DNA of 64,000 bases from JADZAI01 sp047602465 (GTDB lineage: Bacteria > Pseudomonadota > Alphaproteobacteria > Micropepsales > Micropepsaceae), in contig JASGHF010000001.1 in assembly GCA_047602465.1 (NCBI GenBank), positions 1,116,001 to 1,180,000 of the forward strand. Direction: 5' to 3'. The notes beneath the pieces are model-generated. The model worked only from the letters and a program-made list of their open reading frames with translations, did no database searches and was not told the origin of the DNA. Positions within the stretch are counted from its first letter, which is position 1. Each line of letters starts with the position of its first letter. This document shows positions 57,230-64,000 of the stretch, one piece after another. A program made the translations under genes and the position numbers.

Positions 57230-59011
57230 GTGACGACCCCGCCCGACAGCAGCGGCGCGGCTGAGCCTGGCGGCTCCGCCGTGCGCAGGCTCGCCGCCGA
57301 ATATCTGCGACCCCATGCGCGGCCGCTGATGCTGGCGGCCATCTGCATGATCGTGGCTGCGGCAGGGACAGCGGCCCTCGCCTGGCTGCTCGACCCGGCG
57401 ATCCGCCTCATCTTCCTGGAAAAACGCGCCGACATGGTGAGGGTGCTGCCGCTCGTCGTCGCGGGCGTCGCGCTGCTCGCGGCCGGGGCGGCCTATCTCG
57501 CCGCCATCACGCTCGCCGCCACGGGCCAGCGCGTCGTCGCGGCGCTGCAGACCCGCATGATGCGGGCGCTGGTGCGCGCCGATCTCGCCGTTCTGGAGGC
57601 CGACCATTCGGCGGCGCAGGCGGCGCGCTTCACCTATGACGCGACCCTGGTGCGCGACATGGTCACGCGCGGCCTTGCGGGCGTGGCGCGCGATATCCCG
57701 ACCGTCATCCTGCTGATCGGCGTGATGTTCTGGCAGGACTGGACGCTGGCCCTCTTCGTCGTGCTGGTGCTGCCCGTCGGCGGGATCGCGATGCGGCTGA
57801 TCGCGCGCAAGTCGCACGACGCAGCGACGACGGGCATGAAGGAAACCGGCGCGCTGTCCGCCGCCATCGGCGAGGCCGTCACCGGCCGCCGCGTCATCCG
57901 CGCCTATGGCCTTGAAACCGACGCGGCGACCCGCGCGGAACAGAGCGTCGCGCGCCGGCTCGCCTCGCTGATCGCGGGCGAACGCGCCAGCGCCGCCACC
58001 GTGCCGGTCTCCGATGCGCTGGGCGGCGTCGGCATCGCGCTCGTCATCGCCTATGCCGGCTGGCGCGGGCTGTCGGGCGATCTGCCGCTCAACGCGTTCA
58101 TGTCGTTCGTTGCGGCGGCGCTGATGGCGTTCCAGCCGATCCGCGCGCTGTCATCGCTCACCACCGTGTTCGCGCAAGGCAATGCGGCGCTCGCCCGCAT
58201 CTATGCCGCGATCGACGCGAGGCCGACCATCGCCGATGCGCCGGGCGCGCCCGCCCTCGACCTTGCGGCGGCGGCGGACGCAATGGTGCAGTTCGACGAT
58301 GTCGGTTTCGCCTATGGCGATGCGCCCGCCATTTCCGGCGTGACGTTCAGGGCGCGGCGCGGCGAGACGGTGGCGCTGGTCGGCCCCAGCGGCGCGGGCA
58401 AGTCGACGGCGATCAATCTGCTGCTGCGCTTCTACGAGCCGCAGACGGGCGCCATCCGCGTCAACGGACAGGATATCCGCAGCATCACGCTCGGCTCGCT
58501 CCGCAGCGCCATGGCGCTGGTGACGCAGGAGCCGTTCCTGTTCGACGACACCATCGCCGCCAATATCGGCTGCGGCCGCCCCGGCGCATCCGCCGCCGAG
58601 ATCGAGGCGGCGGCCAGGGCGGCGGCGGCGCATGAGTTCATCGCCTCCCTGCCCGATGCCTACGCCACGCGCGCGGGCGAGGCGGGCACGCGCCTGTCGG
58701 GCGGACAGCGTCAGCGCATCGCCATCGCGCGCGCGATCCTGCGCGATGCGCCGATCCTGCTGCTGGACGAGGCGACCAGCGCGCTGGATGCCGAGAACGA
58801 GGCCCGCGTGCAGACGGCGCTGGAGACGCTGATGGCCGGGCGCACCACGCTGGTCGTCGCGCATCGTCTGGCGACGATCCTGAAGGCCGACCGCATTCTC
58901 GTGTTCGATCAGGGCAGGCTGGTCGAGGAAGGCCCGCACGCCGCCCTGCTGGCGGCGAACGGTCTCTATGCCCGGCTTTACCGCACCCAGTTCGCGCTGG
59001 CGGAGGCCTGA
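57230..59011 (+). CDS. msbA: MsbA-type ABC transporter (lipid A / Kdo2-lipid A flippase family)
   Basis: A 593-residue half-transporter with a GTG start. Six membrane helices (about 25-300) are followed by an ATPase domain with Walker A GPSGAGKST (residues 385-393), signature LSGGQRQRIAIARAIL and Walker B ILLLDEATSALDAENEARVQ, then H-loop VVAHRLATI. Placement before the lysophospholipid-type acyltransferase, waaA, lpxK and lpxL strongly favours lipid A-core export. The N-terminus is longer and Ser/Pro-rich. The 70-base gap before it is the widest in the run and probably holds a promoter. Confidence 0.92.
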   Translation: MTTPPDSSGAAEPGGSAVRRLAAEYLRPHARPLMLAAICMIVAAAGTAALAWLLDPAIRLIFLEKRADMVRVLPLVVAGVALLAAGAAYLAAITLAATGQRVVAALQTRMMRALVRADLAVLEADHSAAQAARFTYDATLVRDMVTRGLAGVARDIPTVILLIGVMFWQDWTLALFVVLVLPVGGIAMRLIARKSHDAATTGMKETGALSAAIGEAVTGRRVIRAYGLETDAATRAEQSVARRLASLIAGERASAATVPVSDALGGVGIALVIAYAGWRGLSGDLPLNAFMSFVAAALMAFQPIRALSSLTTVFAQGNAALARIYAAIDARPTIADAPGAPALDLAAAADAMVQFDDVGFAYGDAPAISGVTFRARRGETVALVGPSGAGKSTAINLLLRFYEPQTGAIRVNGQDIRSITLGSLRSAMALVTQEPFLFDDTIAANIGCGRPGASAAEIEAAARAAAAHEFIASLPDAYATRAGEAGTRLSGGQRQRIAIARAILRDAPILLLDEATSALDAENEARVQTALETLMAGRTTLVVAHRLATILKADRILVFDQGRLVEEGPHAALLAANGLYARLYRTQFALAEA

Positions 59012-59014
59012 ACC

Positions 59015-59767
59015 ATGGGCCTTCTCAAATCCATCGGCCGTTCGCGTCCCGTTCGCTGGCTCGCCACATTCCTCGCGGCGGGCTATATCCGGACCGTTCG
59101 CGCAACCTCGCGGTGGGAGGTCGTGAACGCAAAAGGTCCGCAAGCCTATTGGGACGAGGGCAAACCCTTCATCCTGGCGTTCTGGCACGGCCGTATCCTG
59201 ATGATGCCGTATTGCTGGCCGAAAGACAGGCGCATGAACATGCTGATCTCGCGCCACCGCGACGGCGGCCTGATCGCCGATACGATCGGCTGGTTCGGGC
59301 TGGATACCGTGCGCGGCTCCACCGCCAAGCCGGGCCGCGAGCGCGACAAGGGCGCGACCGCCGCGCTGATGGAGATGCTGCGCAAACTGAAGAGCGGCGA
59401 ATATGTCGGCATCACGCCGGACGGGCCGCGCGGCCCCCGCATGCGCGCGACCGACGGCGTCGCCGCCGTGGCGCGGCTGGCGGGCGTTCCGGTCTTCGCC
59501 TGCGCCTGGTCGACGCGCCGCCGCCGTTTGCTTTCCAGCTGGGACCGTTTCGTCGTTGCGCTCCCGTTCACCAAAGGCGTGTTCGTATGGGGCGAGCCGA
59601 TCACCGTTCCGGCCGGCGCCAAAGGCGAGGCGCTGGAGGCGGCGCGGCTCGCGATCGAAACGGAGCTGACCCGCGTGACGCGCGAAGCCGACCGCCTGAT
59701 CGGGCATGACCCCGACGCCATCCTGCCGGCCGATCCCGCGCCTGCGGAAGCCGAGGCCGCGGCATGA
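59015..59767 (+). CDS. DUF374 lysophospholipid acyltransferase family protein
   Basis: A 250-residue protein. LAFWHGRILMMPYCW and MNMLISRHRDGGLIADTIGW carry the family histidine/aspartate context; DTVRGSTAKPGRERDKGATA and YVGITPDGPRGPRMRATDGV are the DUF374 signatures. It is probably a membrane-bound acyltransferase in the LPS locus. Its exact acceptor is unknown; in other bacteria members acylate lysophospholipid or replace KdtA-linked steps. It overlaps waaA by 4 bases. Confidence 0.9.
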   Translation: MGLLKSIGRSRPVRWLATFLAAGYIRTVRATSRWEVVNAKGPQAYWDEGKPFILAFWHGRILMMPYCWPKDRRMNMLISRHRDGGLIADTIGWFGLDTVRGSTAKPGRERDKGATAALMEMLRKLKSGEYVGITPDGPRGPRMRATDGVAAVARLAGVPVFACAWSTRRRRLLSSWDRFVVALPFTKGVFVWGEPITVPAGAKGEALEAARLAIETELTRVTREADRLIGHDPDAILPADPAPAEAEAAA

Positions 59768-61059
59768 CGGGCGGGACGCTCTATTCGATCTACCGCGTGG
59801 CGTCCTCGGCGCTGTCGCCGCTGCTGCGTCCCTATCTCAGGCGCCGCGCGGTGAAGGGCAAGGAAGACCCTGCCCGTCTCGACGAGCGTTTCGGCCACAC
59901 CGATCTGCCGCGTCCCGACGGACAGCTCATCTGGCTGCACGGGGCGAGCGTCGGCGAGACGCTGTCGGCGCTGCCGCTGCTGCGCGCGCTGCTGGATGCG
60001 AACCCCAACGCGCATGCCCTGTTCACATCGGGCACCGTCACCTCGGCGGGGCTGCTGGCCGAGCGCCTGCCCAAGCGCGCCTTCCACCAGTTCATGCCGC
60101 TGGATCAGCCGGCGGCGATCAAGCGCTTCCTCGATCACTGGAAGCCGAACCTCGCGCTGTGGATCGAAAGCGAGCTGTGGCCGAACACGCTCGAGGCGAT
60201 CCGCGCGGCGAATATTCCGGCGGCCCTCGTCAACGCACGTCTCAGCGAAAAGAGCTTCGCGCAGTGGAAGCGGGCGCGCGGCCTCTCCGAACGCATGCTT
60301 TCGGCCTTCAGCCTCGCGCTGGCGCAGACCGAAGAGACGGGCCAGCGGCTTGAGGCCCTGGGCGCGCGCGGCGTCGCCGTCACCGGCAATCTGAAGGCCG
60401 CCGCCGGCCCCCTGCCCGCCGCGCCCGATGCGCTGGCGCAGCTGAAGGAGATGATCGGCGCGCGCCCGGTCTTCGCCGCCGCCAGCACGCACCCCCAGGA
60501 AGAAGAGATTCTGGGCCGCGCCTATTTGAAGCTGAAGGAGACCTGGCCCGATCTGCTGATGGTTCTCGCGCCGCGCCATCCGGAACGCGGGTCGGAGATC
60601 GCCGAGACGCTGCGCGGCCAGGGTTTGGCCGTCTCGCGGCGCGCCGCTAGAGTGCGGGTGATGGCGGAGACGAATGTCTATCTGATGGACACGATCGGCG
60701 AGCTTGGCCTGCTCTACCGCACCGCGCCGTTCGCCTATGTCGGCGGCAGTCTGGTGGCGCATGGCGGACAGAACCCGCTCGAGGCGGCGCGTCTCGGCCT
60801 GCCCGTTCTGCACGGCCCGCATGTCTTCAACTTCCGGGGCGAGTATGACGAACTCGGCGCCGCCGGCGTCGCGCGCGAGGTCGCGGACGAGGCGGCGCTC
60901 GCCGCCGCCGCCGCCGCGTGGCTCAGCGCGCCCGAAGCCGCCACCGAACTCGGCGCGCAGGCGCAGCGCATCGCCGAACTGGGCGCAGGCGCATTCGATG
61001 CGGCGAAGGCGCAGCTTGCGCCGCTTCTGACAAAGGCAGGCTTCCATGCGCCCGCCTGA
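59764..61059 (+). CDS. waaA: 3-deoxy-D-manno-octulosonic acid transferase (KdtA)
   Basis: A 431-residue GT30 glycosyltransferase. WLHGASVGETLSALPLLRAL is the N-terminal Kdo-transferase signature, ALWIESELWPNTLEAIRAAN and FAAASTHPQEEEILGRAYLK the conserved middle, and YVGGSLVAHGGQNPLEAARL the C-terminal nucleotide-sugar site. It adds Kdo to lipid IVA at the inner membrane. It overlaps lpxK by 14 bases. Number of Kdo units added is not predictable. Confidence 0.95.
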   Translation: MTGGTLYSIYRVASSALSPLLRPYLRRRAVKGKEDPARLDERFGHTDLPRPDGQLIWLHGASVGETLSALPLLRALLDANPNAHALFTSGTVTSAGLLAERLPKRAFHQFMPLDQPAAIKRFLDHWKPNLALWIESELWPNTLEAIRAANIPAALVNARLSEKSFAQWKRARGLSERMLSAFSLALAQTEETGQRLEALGARGVAVTGNLKAAAGPLPAAPDALAQLKEMIGARPVFAAASTHPQEEEILGRAYLKLKETWPDLLMVLAPRHPERGSEIAETLRGQGLAVSRRAARVRVMAETNVYLMDTIGELGLLYRTAPFAYVGGSLVAHGGQNPLEAARLGLPVLHGPHVFNFRGEYDELGAAGVAREVADEAALAAAAAAWLSAPEAATELGAQAQRIAELGAGAFDAAKAQLAPLLTKAGFHAPA

Positions 61060-62014
61060 ATTCTGGTCGCGCCCGCCGGGCATCGTCGCGCGGCTGCTCT
61101 CGCCGATCGGCTATATCTATGGCCGCGTGGTCAGCGCCAAGCTGAGGCGCAAGCCCGCCTATCGCCCCGGCGCGCCGGTCATCTGCATCGGCAACCTCAC
61201 CCTCGGCGGCGCGGGCAAGACACCCATCGCCATCGCCATCCTGCAGCGCCTCACCGCGATGCGCGCCTCGCCGGTCGCGCTCAGCCGCGGCTATGGCGGC
61301 GCGGCGGCGGGACCGCTCAAGGTCGAACCGGATCACCGCGCCTCCGAAGTCGGCGACGAGCCGCTGCTGCTCGCCCGTCACGCACCCACCATCATCGCCA
61401 AGGACCGCGCCGCCGGGGCGCGCGCCGCGATGGAGGCCGGGGCCGGCGTCATCGTCATGGATGACGGCTTCCAGAACCCCAGCGTGCCGAAAGACCTTTC
61501 CATCGCCGTCGTCGACAGCGAGACGGGTTTCGGCAACGGACAGATCTTCCCCGCCGGCCCCTTGCGTGAAAGCGCCAAGGAAGGCCTCGCGCGCGCCGAT
61601 GCGGTGATCCTGATGGGCCGCGGCCCGTTCGACCCCGGCCATCCGGTGACGCTGCGCGCCCAGTTGCGCGCCCCGCTCGCCGCCGCATTCGACGACCGCC
61701 GCGTCGTCGCCTTCGCCGGCATCGGGCGGCCGGAGAAATTCTACCAGTCGATGCAGCGCGCCGGCGCCGACATCATCGCGGTCTTCTCCTATCCCGATCA
61801 TCACGCCTATTCCGAAGACGACATCCAGCGCATGAAGGCGCTGGCGAGGGCGCGCGGCGCGGCGCTGGCGACGACCGAGAAGGACTATGTCCGCTTGCCG
61901 CCTGCGCTGCGCAAAGGCGTGCTGACCCTGCCCGTCGAGGCGCAGTTCGAGGACGACCGCGCGCTGGACGCCCTGCTCGCCAGGGCGCTGGCCCGCGCGG
62001 AGCATCCTCTCTGA
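61046..62014 (+). CDS. lpxK: Tetraacyldisaccharide 4'-kinase
   Basis: A 322-residue membrane-associated kinase, MRPPEFWSRPPGIVARLLSP. The N-terminal hydrophobic helix is followed by Walker A-like ICIGNLTLGGAGKTPIAIAI, then LSRGYGG, VGDEPLLLARHAP and VIVMDDGFQNPS (Walker B). It phosphorylates the 4' position of the lipid A disaccharide. It starts within waaA. The C-terminal VATTEKDYVRLP-type motif (LATTEKDYVRLPPAL) is intact. Confidence 0.95.
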   Translation: MRPPEFWSRPPGIVARLLSPIGYIYGRVVSAKLRRKPAYRPGAPVICIGNLTLGGAGKTPIAIAILQRLTAMRASPVALSRGYGGAAAGPLKVEPDHRASEVGDEPLLLARHAPTIIAKDRAAGARAAMEAGAGVIVMDDGFQNPSVPKDLSIAVVDSETGFGNGQIFPAGPLRESAKEGLARADAVILMGRGPFDPGHPVTLRAQLRAPLAAAFDDRRVVAFAGIGRPEKFYQSMQRAGADIIAVFSYPDHHAYSEDDIQRMKALARARGAALATTEKDYVRLPPALRKGVLTLPVEAQFEDDRALDALLARALARAEHPL

Positions 62015-62015
62015 C

Positions 62016-62936
62016 ATGAAGCTGTTCCGCTGGCCGCTCTGGTGTCTGGAGGCCCTGCCGGTCTTCGGCCTTCTCGGCATCTTCAAGGTGCTGGGCCTCG
62101 ATGCCGGTTCGGCGTTCGGCGGCTGGCTGGCGCGGATGCTCGCGCCCATCGCACCGGCGCACGGCACGGCGCGCAATAATCTGAAGGCCGCGTTTCCTCA
62201 GAAATCCGATGCCGAGATCGGCGCGATCCTCAACGGCATGTGGGACAATCTCGGCCGCACCTTCGCCGAGTATGTGCATTTCGGGAAATTCGCCGGGTTC
62301 CCCAACCCGCGCATCGCGATGGAGAATATCGGGATCGCGCGCGATGTGGCCGCCGCGGGCAAAGGCGGCATCGCGCTGTCGGGCCATTGCGCGAACTGGG
62401 AGCTGATGGCGCTCGCCGCCTGGCAGGCGGGGATCGACGGGGCGGAGGTCTATCGCCCGGTGAACAACCCCATCGTCAACCGGTGGATCATGCGCCAGCG
62501 CAGGCGCTTCGCGTATCCGGTGCAGATCTCCAAGAATGGCGACAACACGCGCGAGCTTCTGCGGACGCTGAAGGACGGCAAGGTGCTGGCCATGCTGACC
62601 GACCAGAAGCATTCCGAGGGCATGCCGGTGCCGTTCTTCGGACGCGATGCCTGGACGGCGGCGGGGCCGGCCGTGCTGGGGCTTCGCACCGGCGCGGCGC
62701 TGGTGCCGATCCGCATGGTGCGGACAGGCGGCGCGCATTTCCGGATGACATTCTACCCGCCGCTTCAGATCGCGCGCAGCGGCGACAAGGATGCCGACAT
62801 CCGCGCCGCCATGTTCGCGATCAACAAAGCGCTGGAAGACGCGGTGCGCGAGCACCCGGAACAATGGCTATGGGCGCATAACCGCTGGCGGATTCCGCAT
62901 CACGCTCAGCCCGGCATCTCGCCCGCGGCGAGCTGA
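62016..62936 (+). CDS. lpxL: LpxL/HtrB-type late acyltransferase
   Basis: A 306-residue enzyme, MKLFRWPLWCLEALPVFGLL. The catalytic H-x4-E appears as SGHCANWELMALAA (His124, Glu129), with the canonical Gly-Asn replaced by Ala-Asn (usual HFGNWE). DQKHSEGMPVPFFGRDAWTA and QWLWAHNRWRIP close the family. It adds secondary acyl chains to Kdo2-lipid A, using acyl-ACP. It overlaps the convergent M23 gene by 31 bases. Confidence 0.92.
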   Translation: MKLFRWPLWCLEALPVFGLLGIFKVLGLDAGSAFGGWLARMLAPIAPAHGTARNNLKAAFPQKSDAEIGAILNGMWDNLGRTFAEYVHFGKFAGFPNPRIAMENIGIARDVAAAGKGGIALSGHCANWELMALAAWQAGIDGAEVYRPVNNPIVNRWIMRQRRRFAYPVQISKNGDNTRELLRTLKDGKVLAMLTDQKHSEGMPVPFFGRDAWTAAGPAVLGLRTGAALVPIRMVRTGGAHFRMTFYPPLQIARSGDKDADIRAAMFAINKALEDAVREHPEQWLWAHNRWRIPHHAQPGISPAAS

Positions 62937-63733
62937 GGGTCCAGGCGCTCCTGGAACCAGTTCATCCGCCAGCACAGATGCGGCCCCGTCGCGCGGCCGG
63001 TCTTGCCGATCAGGCCGATCACCTGACCCGCCTCCACCGTGTCGCCCACCGCGACGTCCAGCCGGCTCTGATGCAGGTAGGAGGTCGTGATGCCGTGGCC
63101 GTGATCCAGCACCGTGGTGCCGCCGGTGAAATACATGTCGCGCTCGACGAGGCGCACGATACCCTTCTGCGGCGCATGGATCGGCTCGCCTTCGCCGCGC
63201 GCGATGTCGACGCCGAAATGCGGCTGGCGCGGTTCGCCGTTGAGGATGCGCTGGCTGCCATAGACGCCGCTGATGCGGCCCGTCACCGGCCAGGCGAAAC
63301 CGCCGAGGAACCAGGTCTCGGGCGTATCGAAACTGCGCGCGGCCTTGATGAGTTCGATGTCTTTGACGATGCGCTCGCCCGCCTCGTCCGGCGGCGACAC
63401 CTTGTCGCCCGGCAATCCGTTGATCTTCTGGATCTTGTAGGTGCGCTGGGCGACGGTGAGCGTCTCGGTGATTTCCTCGCCGCCATAGGAAATGGTCAGC
63501 GTCGATGTCGGCCCCTGATCGCGCCCGAAGCCGAAGACGAAATAGCCATCGGGGCTGACGCCGACCGCCTTGCCGTCGAGGCCGGCATCCGCGCCCTGAA
63601 ATGTGCGGCCGATCACCATGCCGCCCTGCTCGAAATCGCCGGTCATCGCGGTCTTCGCCAGGGCCGGGCGCAGCGGCAACGTCACCGCCGTCCCGACACC
63701 GGCCAGCAGCGTCAGGAAGCGGCGGCGATCCAT
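62906..63733 (-). CDS. M23 family peptidoglycan endopeptidase with Tat-like signal
   Basis: A 275-residue exported protein. MDRRRFLTLLAGVGTAVTLP resembles a twin-arginine signal (R-R-x-F-L with a third Arg). The peptidase domain has HFGVDIARGEGEPIHAPQKG (H-x3-D), LDHGHGITTSYLHQSRLDVA and GKTGRATGPHLCWRMNW, i.e. all lysostaphin-type Zn ligands. It cleaves peptide crosslinks of peptidoglycan or acts as a LytM activator. The start overlaps the DUF2093 stop by one base; the 3' end overlaps lpxL. Confidence 0.92.
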   Translation of the reverse strand: MDRRRFLTLLAGVGTAVTLPLRPALAKTAMTGDFEQGGMVIGRTFQGADAGLDGKAVGVSPDGYFVFGFGRDQGPTSTLTISYGGEEITETLTVAQRTYKIQKINGLPGDKVSPPDEAGERIVKDIELIKAARSFDTPETWFLGGFAWPVTGRISGVYGSQRILNGEPRQPHFGVDIARGEGEPIHAPQKGIVRLVERDMYFTGGTTVLDHGHGITTSYLHQSRLDVAVGDTVEAGQVIGLIGKTGRATGPHLCWRMNWFQERLDPQLAAGEMPG

Positions 63734-63963
63734 CAGAGGCGCCCTTCCGCCTTCAGCTGCTCATAGCGCGCGAAGGCGATGTCGGCGCTGGCATAGGCTT
63801 CCTGCACCTCGTGGCTCCAATAGCGCAGATCGTCCAGCGCGACGGGACGCCCCGTCACGGCGCAGCGCACGAAATTGCCGGGCGTGAGAATCTCGAAATC
63901 GCCCGGCAGATATTTGATCCGCGCCTCGCGCCCGCCGGTCGGGTTGCCGGATTGGAAATTCAT
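63733..63963 (-). CDS. DUF2093 domain protein
   Basis: A 76-residue protein, MNFQSGNPTGGREARIKYLP. GDFEILTPGNFVRCAVTGRP and VALDDLRYWSHEVQEAYAS are the DUF2093 core, a short alphaproteobacterial family with a CxVTG-like turn usually found next to xseA. It is coupled to the M23 gene (stop/start overlap). The remaining 37 bases to the window edge hold only upstream sequence in which I cannot identify a gene. Confidence 0.9.
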   Translation of the reverse strand: MNFQSGNPTGGREARIKYLPGDFEILTPGNFVRCAVTGRPVALDDLRYWSHEVQEAYASADIAFARYEQLKAEGRL

Positions 63964-64000
63964 GAGCCGAGCCTCTCTTCAATTCCTCATGACCGGCCCT

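Noticed and set aside
1..64000. tRNA, rRNA, CRISPR arrays, IS elements and phage genes
   Set aside because: No cloverleaf, repeat-spacer pattern, transposase or integrase motif was seen on reading both strands; I could not run dedicated searches.
63964..64000. C-terminus of xseA at the right edge
   Set aside because: Expected from usual gene order next to DUF2093, but 37 bases give no recognisable residues.

Overview
This is a G+C-rich chromosomal segment of an alphaproteobacterium. Gene content and order point to Caulobacterales or a near relative (Caulobacteraceae/Hyphomonadaceae type): mutY-dciA-dsbA-smc, atpI-B-E-B'-F, a ctaC-ctaD-ctaB-coxF-ctaG-ctaE-DUF983-SURF1-thrC-M16-GNAT run, and a pmbA-cysQ-DUF4170-msbA-DUF374-waaA-lpxK-lpxL run. 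The placement rests on recalled gene order and family sequences; no database was searched. I saw no rRNA, tRNA, CRISPR array or recognisable insertion sequence.

Layout. 1-5184: DNA repair and chromosome maintenance (mutY fragment, DciA-like protein, DsbA-like thioredoxin, Smc). 5264-8726: a TetR-type regulator, then the F0 part of ATP synthase. 8723-14327: mixed small transcription units (MgtC/DUF4010 membrane protein, secreted proteins, nucleotidyltransferase-like protein, cytochrome P450, glutathione S-transferase). 14428-19257: the glycine cleavage operon gcvT-gcvH-gcvPA-gcvPB on the minus strand, behind a tandem glycine riboswitch. 19310-21937: a TIR-transmembrane-TPR protein. 21938-23699: argS with an apparent one-base frameshift. 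24360-26711: ispH-thrB-rnhA. 26712-28908: an A+T-richer two-gene insert, an HTH-containing protein plus a uracil-DNA-glycosylase-like protein behind two 16-bp palindromes, which I consider the best candidate for an undescribed system. 28909-33891: peroxiredoxin, DsbD-like domain protein, YqgE and a large membrane PAS/GGDEF/EAL protein. 33944-44219: GNAT, M16 peptidase, a foreign-looking SHOCT protein, thrC and the aa3-type cytochrome c oxidase genes. 44436-56084: tldD, an acyltransferase broken by an amber codon, a ccdAB toxin-antitoxin pair, cell-wall, glutathione, rRNA-methylation and ubiquinone genes, and pmbA. 56071-62936: cysQ and the lipid A/Kdo export and synthesis genes. 62906-63963: an M23 peptidase and DUF2093.

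How the genes fit together. The respiratory genes form a coherent set: oxidase subunits I, II and III with their heme O synthase, Cox11-type copper chaperone and SURF1, plus the membrane half of ATP synthase and UbiA for ubiquinone. The envelope set (msbA, waaA, lpxK, lpxL, L,D-transpeptidase, M23 peptidase) builds lipopolysaccharide and remodels peptidoglycan. TldD and PmbA (TldE), partners in one protease, are encoded 9 kb apart. Accessory material (14076-14327, 26712-28908, 35798-36529, 47149-47827) interrupts otherwise conserved neighbourhoods and is visibly less G+C-biased.

Two genes, argS (23699-21938) and the acyltransferase (45919-47109), carry single lesions that could be real mutations or assembly errors. 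All functions are assigned from motifs and remembered family sequences.
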